A stretch of 64,000 nucleotides of DNA from Bradyrhizobium diazoefficiens (GTDB lineage Bacteria; Pseudomonadota; Alphaproteobacteria; Rhizobiales; Xanthobacteraceae), in contig NZ_CP067101.1 of the NCBI RefSeq assembly GCF_016616425.1, forward strand, positions 6,634,001 through 6,698,000, read 5' to 3'. Numbering within the stretch: the stretch's first letter is position 1; each line of letters opens with the position of its first letter. This document shows positions 8,574 to 16,952 of the stretch, piece after piece. The notes under the pieces were generated by a model that saw only the letters and a program-made list of their open reading frames with translations, did not search any database and had not been told where the DNA came from. Both the position numbers and the translations under genes were made by a program.

Positions 8574-9761
8574 ATGAAAATCGCCATCAGCGGAGCGGGG
8601 ATTGCCGGGGGAACGCTGGCCTATTGGCTGCTGCGCGCAGGATACGAGCCACTCCTGATCGAGCGCGCACCGACCCTCAGAAGAGGCGGCTATGTGATGG
8701 ATTTCTGGGGCGTCGGGTACGATGTCGCCGAGCGGATGGGGATTCTCCCCGGGGTGCGCGAGGCTGGCTATCAGGTGGAGAACGTCCGCTTTCTCGACGA
8801 CAACGGGCGTAAGGTCGGTGGCTTTGCGGTCGATGCGCTGCGCGACCTGACCAGGGGACGACTCACGAGCGTAGAGCGGGGTGCGCTGGCAGCCGAAATC
8901 TATCGTTCGATCGAGGGTCGCGTCGAGACGATCTTCGACGACCAGATCACGGCAATCGATCAGCACGAAAGTGGCGTCCGGATCACGCTGCAGAGCGGTG
9001 AGACGCGCGATGTCGACGTCGTCGTTGGCGCCGACGGACTGCATTCGCGGGTGCGGGAGCTGACATTCGGCCCCGAGCACCGTTTTGAGAAGGATCTCGG
9101 CTATCGGTTTGCCGTGTTCGAGAGTGCCGGCTATCGACCTCGCGACGAAAACGCCTACCTCATCCACGCCGCAACATCGCGTCAGATCGCCCGCTTCTCG
9201 CTGCGCGATGACGCAACTCTCTTCCTGCTCGTCTTCAAGAGCGGACTGATGAAAGGCGGCGAACCCCGCAACACGTCGGAGATCCAGACGCTGCTGCGAT
9301 CCGTATTTGCCGATGCGGGATGGGAATCAGCTCGGATCCTTGCCGCGATGGACACTGCCGAGGAGATCTATTTCGACCGGGTCAGCCAGATCCGCTTGCC
9401 ATCCTGGCATGAGGGACGCGTCGCGCTCGTCGGAGACGCCGGCGTGGCCGTATCCTTCCTGGCAGGCGAAGGAGCCGGGCTTGCAATGGCCGAGGCCTAT
9501 GTTCTTGCCGGAGAGCTCGCACGCGCCAAGGGTGACTATCAAACGGCGTTTCCCGCCTATGAAAGCCGGCTGCGGTCGTTCGTGGAGGACAAACAACGCA
9601 ATGCGGAAGGTTTTGCCTCGACTTTTGTTCCGGAGACGCAGTTCGGCATCTGGCTGCGCAACCATGCAACCAAGCTGATGGCCTTGCCCGGCGCAGCCAA
9701 TCTGATGTTGGGACGAAGCCTTCGTGATGACATTACGTTGCCCGACTTCTTGATGGACTGA
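8574..9761 (+). CDS. FAD-dependent monooxygenase (PHBH/TetX-like)
   Basis: Flavoprotein hydroxylase of 395 residues. It has the N-terminal dinucleotide fold GAGIAGGTLAYWLLRAGYE at about 7-25, the DG-type motif VVGADGLHSRVR near 150, and the second FAD motif ALVGDAGVAVSFLAGEGAGLAMAEA near 285-310 (quoted here in short pieces: LVGDAG, GEGAGLAMAEA). Relatives hydroxylate aromatics or inactivate tetracyclines; the substrate is unknown. The ATG at 8574 has GGAGGT six bases upstream, better than the start at 8562. Controlled, by position, by the divergent TetR. Confidence 0.9.
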   Translation: MKIAISGAGIAGGTLAYWLLRAGYEPLLIERAPTLRRGGYVMDFWGVGYDVAERMGILPGVREAGYQVENVRFLDDNGRKVGGFAVDALRDLTRGRLTSVERGALAAEIYRSIEGRVETIFDDQITAIDQHESGVRITLQSGETRDVDVVVGADGLHSRVRELTFGPEHRFEKDLGYRFAVFESAGYRPRDENAYLIHAATSRQIARFSLRDDATLFLLVFKSGLMKGGEPRNTSEIQTLLRSVFADAGWESARILAAMDTAEEIYFDRVSQIRLPSWHEGRVALVGDAGVAVSFLAGEGAGLAMAEAYVLAGELARAKGDYQTAFPAYESRLRSFVEDKQRNAEGFASTFVPETQFGIWLRNHATKLMALPGAANLMLGRSLRDDITLPDFLMD

Positions 9762-9967
9762 TCAGGAGAGTGCGCGTCCTGACGATGAACGGAACGATCG
9801 GATCGATCTGAGCCAGCCGGTCCGCCACAGATCGATGCATGAAAGCAGCAGGCGTTGCTATGCAACGGGATCGATGACGGCAATGGCTGAGCCGCGCTCC
9901 CCAGCGACGCGATCAAAGCCGTCATGATGCTGGATGCTCTTGAACGATCAGCGCCTCTGAAAGCCGC

Positions 9968-10042
9968 TGGCGCTCCCTAGGGGAATCGAACCCCTGTTTC
10001 AGCCTTGAGAGGGCCGCGTCCTAACCGCTAGACGAAGGGAGC
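9968..10042 (-). tRNA. tRNA-Glu (anticodon CTC)
   Basis: A complete 75-base cloverleaf with encoded CCA. Acceptor GCTCCCT pairs with AGGGAGC, discriminator G. The anticodon loop CTCTCAA gives CTC, reading GAG. The T-arm is CAGGGGTTCGATTCCCCTA. It stands alone, between the monooxygenase gene and the small membrane-protein gene. Confidence 0.96.
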
Positions 10043-10099
10043 GTGAGGGCTAGCCAATAGCCTCGAAATTTGTCCGCCGCAAGGACCCGAACGGCCCTT

Positions 10100-10444
10100 T
10101 TACGGCTCGTTGGCAAATTTCAGCTTTCCGGCCGGCTTCAGGGTGTGGGCATCGAAGGTGCGGATCTCGGTGACGCCGCCGAGATCCAGCGTGACCACGA
10201 GGCGGTCGCCGGCGACGCCGGTCGAGACGATTCTGGCGCCCTTCGGCAGCGTGGCGGTGACGTCGCCGACAGCTTCGGCCACCCTTCCCTCCGACTTGAA
10301 AAGGCGGTAGCCCACCGCGATCAGCACGGCGCAGATCGCCAGCGCCGTGGTCAACCCCGCGATCAACATCATCCGCCGCACCCGCGCGAACAGCGCGGCC
10401 TGCTCGGGGGTCGGTTCGGGAACAGCGGTATCAGTCGTCGTCAT
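10100..10444 (-). CDS. Small single-pass membrane protein, function unknown (DUF6476-like)
   Basis: Protein of 114 residues with an acidic N-terminus, one transmembrane helix at about 27-47 (MLIAGLTTALAICAVLIAVGY) and a short beta-rich C-terminal part. It resembles small alphaproteobacterial proteins encoded next to rluA-type genes; the DUF6476 assignment is from memory and tentative. Its start codon overlaps the start codon of the divergent pseudouridine synthase gene by two bases (CATG at 10442-10445), so each gene's promoter must lie in the other's coding region. Confidence 0.75.
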   Translation of the reverse strand: MTTTDTAVPEPTPEQAALFARVRRMMLIAGLTTALAICAVLIAVGYRLFKSEGRVAEAVGDVTATLPKGARIVSTGVAGDRLVVTLDLGGVTEIRTFDAHTLKPAGKLKFANEP

Positions 10445-11450
10445 GGAAAACTTTGGCTCTGCGCAACGGTTGGAGGTCGTGGTCGCCGGCGACGAGGGCT
10501 CGGCCCGGCTCGACCGCGTGCTGGCGGCGCGCCTGCCGGAGCTGTCGCGATCGAGGCTGAAAGCCCTGATCCTGGCGGGCGCAGTACACCTTAAGGCCTC
10601 CGCGGTCCGCGACCCCGCTTATCACGTCGCCAGCGGCGATACGATCATAATCGACGTGCCGGAGGCGGCCCCGCCGGAGCCCAAGGGAGAGGATATCGCC
10701 CTCGATATCGTGTTCGAGGACGACGACATCGTCGTGCTCAACAAGCCGAAGGGGCTGGTGGTGCATCCTGCCGCCGGCCACGAGACCGGCACGCTGGTGA
10801 ACGCGCTGATCGCCCATTGCGGCAGCTCGCTATCCGGCATCGGCGGCGTGCGCCGGCCCGGCGTCGTGCACCGGCTCGACAAAGACACGACGGGGCTGAT
10901 GGTGGTCGCCAAGAACGACCTCGCCCATGCCTCGCTGACGGCGCAATTCGCCGACCACGGCCGTACCGGCGAGATGCGGCGCGGCTACATGGCCTTTGCC
11001 TGGGGCGTGCCGGGCCGGCACCGCGGCACCGTCGATGCGCCGATCGACCGCCACCCGCATGCGCGCGAGAAGATGGCAGTGCGCCAGGGCGGCCGCGAGG
11101 CGGTGACGCATTGGGAAATCCTCGAGAGCTTTGCCGGGCGCGACGGCAAGCCCGTGGCTGCGCTGCTCGCCTGCGAGCTCGAGACCGGCCGCACCCACCA
11201 GATCCGCGTCCACCTCGCCCATATCGGGCACCCTCTCATGGGGGATGCCGTCTATGGCCCGCATTTCAAGACCAAGGCGAACCAGCTCGGCCCCGAGTCG
11301 CAAGCCGCTTTGGCCGCGCTTGGGCGGCAGGCCTTGCATGCGTATTTGCTGGTACTGGAGCACCCGAGAACGGGAGAATTACTCCACTGGGAGGCGCCTC
11401 TGCCGGAGGATTTGCTTCTCCTCCAGGCCGCCCTGAAAGCGGCGCTATGA
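10443..11450 (+). CDS. rluD: RluA/RluD-family 23S rRNA pseudouridine synthase
   Basis: RNA-modifying enzyme of 335 residues. An N-terminal S4 RNA-binding domain (RLDRVLAARLPELSRSRLKALI) is followed by the catalytic domain with the family motif HRLDKDTTGLMVVAK, which contains the catalytic Asp, and the late motif GRTHQIRVHLAHIGHPLMGD. RluD-type enzymes modify helix 69 of 23S rRNA; the exact target uridines are inferred from family. The ATG at 10443 is used; a start at 10347 would read through the divergent gene. rluD followed by rpoH is a common alphaproteobacterial order. Confidence 0.92.
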   Translation: MENFGSAQRLEVVVAGDEGSARLDRVLAARLPELSRSRLKALILAGAVHLKASAVRDPAYHVASGDTIIIDVPEAAPPEPKGEDIALDIVFEDDDIVVLNKPKGLVVHPAAGHETGTLVNALIAHCGSSLSGIGGVRRPGVVHRLDKDTTGLMVVAKNDLAHASLTAQFADHGRTGEMRRGYMAFAWGVPGRHRGTVDAPIDRHPHAREKMAVRQGGREAVTHWEILESFAGRDGKPVAALLACELETGRTHQIRVHLAHIGHPLMGDAVYGPHFKTKANQLGPESQAALAALGRQALHAYLLVLEHPRTGELLHWEAPLPEDLLLLQAALKAAL

Positions 11451-11668
11451 CGCAGGGGGATTAAGAAAATCGTTACATTACAAAATCTTATAGCTGTCAC
11501 ACGGGGTCGTGACGTCAGCAATCCTTCCCTTTTTGCCCCCCGATGGAGTATATTGCGGGTGCGTTGGAAATGACCAATGCGGAACATCGCAGCTACGGCC
11601 GGCTTTAACACAGCGGTCGTCTGCCTGGCCCGCCGCTATCGGGGGCCTGAACCTTGGAGGGCTTCAGT

Positions 11669-12568
11669 ATGGCCCGTACCGCTACTTTGCCGGTCCTCAA
11701 TGGAGAATCCGGCCTCTCTCGCTACCTCGCCGAGATCCGCAAGTTCCCGATGCTGGAGCCCCAGCAGGAATACATGCTCGCCAAGCGTTGGCGCGAGCAT
11801 GACGATCGCGACGCGGCACACCAACTCGTCACCAGCCACCTCCGGCTCGTGGCCAAGATCGCCATGGGCTATCGCGGCTACGGCCTGCCCATCTCCGAGG
11901 TCGTCTCGGAAGGCAATGTCGGCCTGATGCAGGCGGTGAAACGCTTCGAACCCGAGAAGGGATTCCGTCTCGCCACCTACGCGATGTGGTGGATCAAAGC
12001 GTCGATTCAAGAGTACATCCTGCGTTCGTGGTCGCTCGTGAAGATGGGCACCACCGCGAACCAGAAGAAGCTGTTCTTCAACCTGCGCAAGGCCAAGAGC
12101 AAGATCAACGCACTGGACGAAGGCGATCTGCGCCCCGACCAGGTGAAGATCATTGCCAAGCGCCTCGGCGTCACCGATCAGGACGTGATCGACATGAACC
12201 GCCGCCTCGGCGGCGACGCGTCGCTCAACGCACCGATCCGCGACGACGGCGAAGCTGGCGAATGGCAGGACTGGCTGGTCGACAACACGCCCAACCAGGA
12301 AGCCATGCTGGCCGAGCACGAGGAATATGACGAACGCCGGGACGCCCTGAACGGCGCCATGGGCGTGCTCAATCCGCGCGAACGCCGCATCTTCGAGGCC
12401 CGCCGCCTCGCCGATGAGCCGATGACGCTGGAAGACCTCGCCGCCGAGTTCGGCGTGTCGCGCGAGCGCGTCCGCCAGATCGAGGTCCGCGCCTTCGAGA
12501 AGGTGCAGTCCGCGGTCAAGGGTACGATCGCAAGGGCCGAACAGGCCGCGCTGGAAGCCGCGCACTGA
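11669..12568 (+). CDS. rpoH: RNA polymerase heat-shock sigma factor RpoH (sigma-32)
   Basis: Sigma factor of 299 residues directing transcription of heat-shock genes. It shows region 2 (LVTSHLRLVAKIAMGYRGYG and FRLATYAMWWIKASIQEYIL), the RpoH box QKKLFFNLRK that distinguishes sigma-32 from other group members, and region 4.2 (LEDLAAEFGVSRERVRQIE). The ATG at 11669 has TTGGAGG eight bases upstream; the in-frame ATG at 11654 has none. Bradyrhizobium carries several rpoH copies; the downstream-of-rluD position suggests the housekeeping copy, but the number is not assigned. A 200-base leader holds an inverted repeat near 11493-11519. A strong terminator follows at 12614. Confidence 0.95.
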   Translation: MARTATLPVLNGESGLSRYLAEIRKFPMLEPQQEYMLAKRWREHDDRDAAHQLVTSHLRLVAKIAMGYRGYGLPISEVVSEGNVGLMQAVKRFEPEKGFRLATYAMWWIKASIQEYILRSWSLVKMGTTANQKKLFFNLRKAKSKINALDEGDLRPDQVKIIAKRLGVTDQDVIDMNRRLGGDASLNAPIRDDGEAGEWQDWLVDNTPNQEAMLAEHEEYDERRDALNGAMGVLNPRERRIFEARRLADEPMTLEDLAAEFGVSRERVRQIEVRAFEKVQSAVKGTIARAEQAALEAAH

Positions 12569-12613
12569 GCGGAGCGCCTTCGCAGCAAGGGATTGGCGGA
12601 TCGAAAGAGACCG

Positions 12614-12643
12614 AAAGCCGGCGGCAACGCCGGCTTTCTTTTT
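12614..12643 (+). terminator. Intrinsic terminator of rpoH
   Basis: A 10-bp perfect stem AAAGCCGGCG / CGCCGGCTTT (12614-12623 with 12628-12637), a GCAA tetraloop and a T-rich tail, 45 bases after the rpoH stop. Confidence 0.9.
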
Positions 12644-12757
12644 GCGCATGATGTCCAGCATGTTCGCGGAGCCGCGGAACAGGCAGCTTGAACCAGCCTC
12701 GCCGGTCAACCGACCCAAAAATGAGAGCGATCAGCATCAAGCAAACGGACCCCCACC

Positions 12758-13099
12758 GTGTCGATCATCCTGCAATCCACCGTCGGCGGTTTTTCCGCCC
12801 AGTTCATGCGCAAGCTGCCGTTGGTCGAGCAGGCGATGCGCGAGCACGGGCTCGAGCCGTCGGAATTCGTGATCTCCAAGGACTATGCGTCGACCGCGAC
12901 GATCCCGCTGATGGGCCCGTTCTTCTATAGTTACAGCGTGTTCTTCGGCGACGAAAAATTCACCGTCACCGAGCCGAACGACATGGTGTTCCTGGATTAT
13001 TTCTTCAAACGCGTGCTCGCCGTGGACGGCCCGCCGGAATGGCCGGAGCGGCCGGGATTGCTGCGGCGGTTTTTCGGATGGATGTCGGAGGCGGTTTGA
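12758..13099 (+). CDS. Conserved hypothetical protein
   Basis: Soluble protein of 113 residues with a GTG start at 12758. No recognised domain; it has Phe/Tyr-rich segments (MGPFFYSYSVFFGDEKFTV) and a C-terminal FFKRVLAVDG...LLRRFFGWM with amphipathic character. It stands alone between the rpoH terminator and a palindromic repeat. Base composition and codon use look native. Function unknown. Confidence 0.65.
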   Translation: MSIILQSTVGGFSAQFMRKLPLVEQAMREHGLEPSEFVISKDYASTATIPLMGPFFYSYSVFFGDEKFTVTEPNDMVFLDYFFKRVLAVDGPPEWPERPGLLRRFFGWMSEAV

Positions 13100-13107
13100 T
13101 CTTCGTC

Positions 13108-13207
13108 GTCATTCCGGGGCGCGACGAAGCGAGCCCGGGATCGATCGGGCGACAGAGTGAGTGGGTGAATGGATTCCGGGCTCGCGCTACGCGCGCCCCG
13201 GAATGAC
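13108..13207. repeat. Palindromic intergenic repeat, copy A
   Basis: About 100 bases with outer arms GTCATTCCGGGGCGCG and CGCGCCCCGGAATGAC and inner arms GAGCCCGGGA / TTCCGGGCTCG. A second copy of nearly equal size lies at 34377-34479 and a short one at 47621-47662. It fills the space between two convergent genes. Confidence 0.85.
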
Positions 13208-13209
13208 AA

Positions 13210-13833
13210 TCACTCCCCCCGCACCCTCGCCAGCGTTGCAAGCCAGCAGCCCTCGCAATAGCGCGCGTCCTTGTAGTCGATCCAGTTGTGCGCATAGACG
13301 CGGTCAGACGGGATGTCGTAGCGCGCACGCAGGACCCGGACGAGCACGCGCCAAGCCGCGACCTGGGCCTCGGTCGGGCCGGTCGTCACATCAGGGTAGT
13401 TACCGGCGAACTCGACGCCGATCGAATTGCCGCGCACGACCTGGCGAAAGGTCGAGCTGTTGTCGACGTACTTGTTGTCGTTGCGGTTGGCGCCGTCGCC
13501 ATGGGTCGGCACCAGGTTTTCCGCGACCGCCCAATAGACCGTGCCGTCGGTCTCGACCCACACCGTGACGCCGCGCCGCGTAGGGTTCTTCGCCTGCGCT
13601 TGCGCGCCACCGCGCGCCGAGCCCGCCGGCCCTTCGGTCTGGTGCACGATGATGTTGCGCCAGGGTCGTGCGCTATGAACGTTGCCCCATGGCGCCAGCC
13701 AGACGATCTTCAGGCCGGGAATGTCGGGCGTGCCAGCGGCGCGTGCGAGCTTTGCGAGTTCGGCGTCCCCGGCAGCAGCGGGGCCGATCAGAAGGAGAGC
13801 GGTGAGAATGGCCGCGAGCAGGCGAGAAATCAT
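13210..13833 (-). CDS. Exported N-acetylmuramoyl-L-alanine amidase (PGRP/Amidase_2 fold)
   Basis: Protein of 207 residues with a Sec signal peptide (MISRLLAAILTALLLIGPAAAGD) and a zinc amidase domain. The metal ligands fit IIVHQTEG, a second His in YAHNWID and a Cys in the final CEGCW. It would cleave the amide between MurNAc and L-Ala in periplasmic peptidoglycan. The start at 13833 gives an ideal signal peptide; the longer frame to 13995 overlaps the diguanylate cyclase gene. It lies 37 bases downstream of that gene on the same strand and may be cotranscribed. Confidence 0.85.
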   Translation of the reverse strand: MISRLLAAILTALLLIGPAAAGDAELAKLARAAGTPDIPGLKIVWLAPWGNVHSARPWRNIIVHQTEGPAGSARGGAQAQAKNPTRRGVTVWVETDGTVYWAVAENLVPTHGDGANRNDNKYVDNSSTFRQVVRGNSIGVEFAGNYPDVTTGPTEAQVAAWRVLVRVLRARYDIPSDRVYAHNWIDYKDARYCEGCWLATLARVRGE

Positions 13834-13870
13834 CAAGCGGGTCCAATGTGGGCCCAAATCGTAGCAGGCT

Positions 13871-15082
13871 TTACGCGAATGTGCGCCGGCTCTGGTTCGG
13901 GCCGATCGGCTCGGGCGAGAGCGGCGGCGCCGGATCATAGACGGCAAAATCGTTCTTGCCGTTCTTCTTGGCGGCGTAGAGAGCGTGATCGGCATTGGCC
14001 ATCAGGCGGTCCGGGAATTCGCCGATGCCGCGATCCCATTGCGCAACGCCGATCGAGATCGCGATCGGGATGTCGTTGCCGGTGCAGGCCTCGGCGTCCT
14101 GACGGCACACGTCGAGCACGCGGCGGGCGATTGCGGCGGCCTCGCGCAAGGACGACGACGGCAGCACGATGCAGAACTCGTCGCCGCCGGTGCGGGCGAG
14201 CATGTCGCCGGGCCGTAACCGCGTCTGCGCCATCAGGGTGAAGTGCTGGAGGCAGGCATCGCCGGCGGCATGGCCATGGGTGTCGTTGATGGTCTTGAAG
14301 CCGTCGAGATCGATCACCAGCAGCGAGAACGGCGCACCGTTGCGCTCGGAGCGGGCGCATTCCTCGGTCAGGCGCTGCAGCAGATGCCGCCGGTTGGCGA
14401 CGCCGGTGAGATCGTCGAGCAACGCGAGGTCGGCAACCTCGCCCCGCAGCCGGTCCATCGCCATCAGCAGGAAGCCGAAATTGAGTGTCATTGACAGGAA
14501 AAGCAGGCCCAGCACCATGATGGCATGGGTCTGGCCGCCGGCCTTCGCCGACAGGTCGTGGCCAAGCAGATTGCCCACCGTTCGCGCCAGGAAGATCGCG
14601 ATGATGGTGAGAATGACGATGCTGGATAGCCGCGCGCCCGGGCTGACGCGGCCCTCCGGCGGCGACAGCAGCAGGCGCAGCGCCAGCGCAAGCGGCAGCG
14701 ACTGACCGAACGTGTAGCTGAGCATGCGGAGCTGCATGTGATCGAAGCCGACCATGAAGACTACGATGCCGGCAAGGCTCAGGCTTCCCGTAACCGTCAT
14801 GAGGCGCCATGAGACCGGCCTGTCATAGAATCGCTGAATGCCCATGGCCGCAAGGCAGCTCGCGGCAATGATACCGGCGGCGCCGAGCAGAAGCGGCAGG
14901 GGAGAGGCGACGAACAGGCGAACCAGGGCCGTCATCGCTCCGATCGCGCCGACGAAGCACGATGCCATCCAGAACCGCGCAGCGGCGAATTTCGGATAGG
15001 AGCGCGTCACGTAGGCCCAGATCACGCCAAGCGCCAGGAAGTTGACGACGAAGACGGTCCACAGCGTCGGCACGTTCAGCAT
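13871..15082 (-). CDS. Membrane-bound diguanylate cyclase (GGDEF)
   Basis: Protein of 403 residues with about six transmembrane helices over residues 5-210 and a C-terminal GGDEF domain. The signature is intact: DDLTGVANRR at 223-232, GGDEF at 299-303, and a product-inhibition I-site RPGD at 290-293, exactly five residues before GGDEF. It should make cyclic di-GMP and be feedback inhibited. The membrane part has no named sensor fold. No EAL domain, so synthesis only. The C-terminal tail is short and proline rich. Confidence 0.92.
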   Translation of the reverse strand: MLNVPTLWTVFVVNFLALGVIWAYVTRSYPKFAAARFWMASCFVGAIGAMTALVRLFVASPLPLLLGAAGIIAASCLAAMGIQRFYDRPVSWRLMTVTGSLSLAGIVVFMVGFDHMQLRMLSYTFGQSLPLALALRLLLSPPEGRVSPGARLSSIVILTIIAIFLARTVGNLLGHDLSAKAGGQTHAIMVLGLLFLSMTLNFGFLLMAMDRLRGEVADLALLDDLTGVANRRHLLQRLTEECARSERNGAPFSLLVIDLDGFKTINDTHGHAAGDACLQHFTLMAQTRLRPGDMLARTGGDEFCIVLPSSSLREAAAIARRVLDVCRQDAEACTGNDIPIAISIGVAQWDRGIGEFPDRLMANADHALYAAKKNGKNDFAVYDPAPPLSPEPIGPNQSRRTFA

Positions 15083-15487
15083 GACGCGTGCAGCACGCGC
15101 AGCGTCGCGCCCCCCGTCCCTGGCAGTCGTCCATCCATGACCGATCCCCGTTTTCTTACGGGGATAATGCGCGGATTGCGCTTAACGGAGTCTCACCGCG
15201 ATTTGCCAAAACGCGCCTTTGGTTTTGGATTCATGAACGGCGCCCGGCGGTTGTCGAATCGTTAGGGATGTCGGCGACGAAGACGTCGACGACGCGGTGA
15301 TGCGGATTCGCCAACCAGAATCACCTGAAAATGCATCTGAGCTGTGGATAACGCGATGACACGGATGTGACAGCGCGGGGCAGAGACCTGCGAATCTGCT
15401 GAGTTCGTCGTCGAGGATGTTGCGAGGCTGGCCCTCCGCCGAGCATCCCTCGTGTCGCGTTTCACCATTAACCCTCAAGAGGATCCT
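15083..15487. other. 405-base gap between divergent genes
   Basis: Holds the promoter region of the diguanylate cyclase gene (minus) and of the Lys-rich peptide gene (plus). No convincing coding frame: the candidate reading frames here lack a ribosome site and family resemblance. No strong inverted repeat was found. Confidence 0.5.
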
Positions 15488-15559
15488 ATGGCTAAGAAAG
15501 CGAAGAAGGCGACGAAGAAGAAGGCGGCGAAGAAGGCGAAGAAGGCGAAGAAGAAGTAA
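15488..15559 (+). CDS. 23-residue Lys/Ala-rich basic peptide (histone H1-tail-like)
   Basis: A 72-base reading frame encoding a peptide made only of Met, Ala, Lys and one Thr (14 Lys, 7 Ala), with repeated AKK units. It has a good ribosome site (AAGAGGAT) eight bases before ATG and is followed by two GC-rich hairpins, the second with a T6 run. Such composition matches C-terminal tails of histone H1-like bacterial proteins, so nucleic-acid binding is plausible. It is too short for ordinary gene callers. Whether the peptide accumulates is unknown. Confidence 0.7.
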   Translation: MAKKAKKATKKKAAKKAKKAKKK

Positions 15560-15574
15560 CGAGGCTTGTTCTTT

Positions 15575-15603
15575 GCCCGGGTGGAGCCCCGCTCCGCCCG
15601 GGC
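15575..15603 (+). terminator. GC hairpin after the Lys-rich peptide gene
   Basis: GCCCGGGTGGAG and CTCCGCCCGGGC (15575-15586 with 15592-15603) pair over 12 positions with one G-T. No U-run follows, so it may protect the 3' end or act with the next hairpin. Confidence 0.5.
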
Positions 15604-15631
15604 GTCGGGTCAGAGGCGAGAGATCGATGCG

Positions 15632-15655
15632 GCGGGCCCAGGGCCCGCTTTTTTA
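15632..15655 (+). terminator. Intrinsic terminator of the Lys-rich peptide transcript
   Basis: GCGGGCCCAGGGCCCGC (15632-15648) forms a stem and is followed directly by six T. Confidence 0.8.
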
Positions 15656-15736
15656 TTGGGTGGGGTTTTCGTCGTCCGCCCGTTCTGACGAGGGACTATT
15701 CGCAGGTAGCTGTTGGGAGCGCGGAAGCCTCCATAC

Positions 15737-15760
15737 CGTCATGGCTGGGCATAGCCCGTC
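15737..15760. repeat. Fragment of a palindromic repeat (GTCATGG...GGGCAT type)
   Basis: CGTCATGGCTGGGCATAGCCCGTC resembles one end of the repeat at 32321-32416. Lies between the peptide gene terminator and the LysE gene end. Confidence 0.45.
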
Positions 15761-15791
15761 CAAGGGACCTCTCGAGGGCCGAACGAAAGCC

Positions 15792-16403
15792 TTACCGGTC
15801 GGCGAATGCCAGCTTGGCGCCGAGCGCGGCAAAACCGGCGGCGAAGCTGCGGCGCAGCCAGGCCATGACGCGCGGGCGCGAGATGACGTGCTCACGCAAC
15901 GAGGCGGCGCAGAGGCCGTAGACGACGAACACCGCAAAGGTCATCGCCATGAAGGCGCCGCTCAATTCCAGCATGCGCGCCAGCACATGGGCTTCGTCCG
16001 CGGCGACGAACTGCGGCAGGAAAGCGAGAAAGAAGATCGACAGCTTCGGATTGAGGATGTTGATAAGAAAGCCGGTGGCGATGACACGGCCGCTCGAGCG
16101 CTCGCGGATGTCACCCTCGACCGCGAGCGCACCTCGCTCGCGCAGCGCCTGCCAGGACATGTAGAGCAGATAAGCGACGCCGCACCATTTCAGCGCGGCG
16201 AAGGCGAGCGCGCTGGTGTGGAGCACGGCGGCGAGCCCCAGCATGGCAGCACACATGTGCGGCACGATCCCGAGCGTGCAGCCGAAGGCGGCCGCCAGGC
16301 TGGCGCGCGAGCCGCGCGTCAGCGCCGCGGCCAGGGTGTAGAGCACACCGGTGCCTGGCGAGGCGACGACGATCAGCGAGGTGAGCAGGAAGGACCAGGA
16401 CAT
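15792..16403 (-). CDS. LysE/RhtB family amino-acid exporter
   Basis: Inner-membrane protein of 203 residues with five to six hydrophobic helices and the family start MSWSFLLTSLIVVASPGTGVLY, where a P-G-x-G-x-L motif marks LysE transporters, plus GFLINILNPKLSIFFLAFLPQF in the middle (in two parts: GFLINILNPK and LSIFFLAFLPQF). Members export amino acids or homoserine lactones; the substrate cannot be told. No LysG-type regulator is adjacent. A second family member is at 26642. Confidence 0.88.
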   Translation of the reverse strand: MSWSFLLTSLIVVASPGTGVLYTLAAALTRGSRASLAAAFGCTLGIVPHMCAAMLGLAAVLHTSALAFAALKWCGVAYLLYMSWQALRERGALAVEGDIRERSSGRVIATGFLINILNPKLSIFFLAFLPQFVAADEAHVLARMLELSGAFMAMTFAVFVVYGLCAASLREHVISRPRVMAWLRRSFAAGFAALGAKLAFADR

Positions 16404-16458
16404 GGACGGACCTTATCACCGCGCCTGGCGGCGACAAGCCGGGTTCTTGCAGCCGACG

Positions 16459-16833
16459 TCAGGGCAGTTGGGCGATCTCGGCCTCGCGCAGAACGTCGAG
16501 CGGCGCCCAGGGTTTTGCCCAGAACTTCGCGCCCTCAGGCAGGGGCTGCATCAGGGGGCGGCCGGAGGTAACGACGACGTCGAGCTTGGGATTGCGATCC
16601 TTGGCGAGGTATGCGAGCTCGACTCCGGTCATCGGGCCGGCAAGCTGGACGTCGGTCAGCATCAGGCAGAGCGCGCCAGCGCTCTTGTCGAGCACGCGCT
16701 CGGCGGCCTCGGCGCTCTCGCACTGGATGACCCGGTAGCCGCTCTCCTCCAGTAACAGGCTCAGCATCTCCCGCTGCATGACATCGTCCTCAACGATCAG
16801 CGCAGTTGCTTGAAGTGGCCGTGCCTGTCCCAT
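16459..16833 (-). CDS. Single-domain response regulator
   Basis: Stand-alone receiver domain of 124 residues. The acidic pocket (Asp16, Asp17), the phosphoacceptor Asp61 in MLTDVQL, the Thr/Ser switch at 89-90 and Lys107 in FWAKPW are all present, so phosphorylation should occur. No output domain, so it acts by protein contact, like CheY- or FixJ-type shuttle proteins. No kinase gene is adjacent; the partner is unknown. Confidence 0.9.
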   Translation of the reverse strand: MGQARPLQATALIVEDDVMQREMLSLLLEESGYRVIQCESAEAAERVLDKSAGALCLMLTDVQLAGPMTGVELAYLAKDRNPKLDVVVTSGRPLMQPLPEGAKFWAKPWAPLDVLREAEIAQLP

Positions 16834-16952
16834 GGGCGGCTCCAGTGCTCGCTTGTGTAATGTATGTTAAGGAGCCAACCCGCTTGCGGTTCGGTTCCAT
16901 GCTGAAAAAATGTAAAGCATAGTTCCACGGGCTGGGCTTGACGGGGGATTTC

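Noticed and set aside
11582..11610. GGAAC-N17-CTTT upstream of rpoH as an extracytoplasmic sigma promoter
   Set aside because: The -10 part deviates from the EcfG-type consensus and no second element supports it.
15417..16571. Long plus-strand frame covering the Lys-rich peptide and LysE regions
   Set aside because: Reads the peptide gene in the wrong frame as poly-Arg and then runs antisense to lysE.
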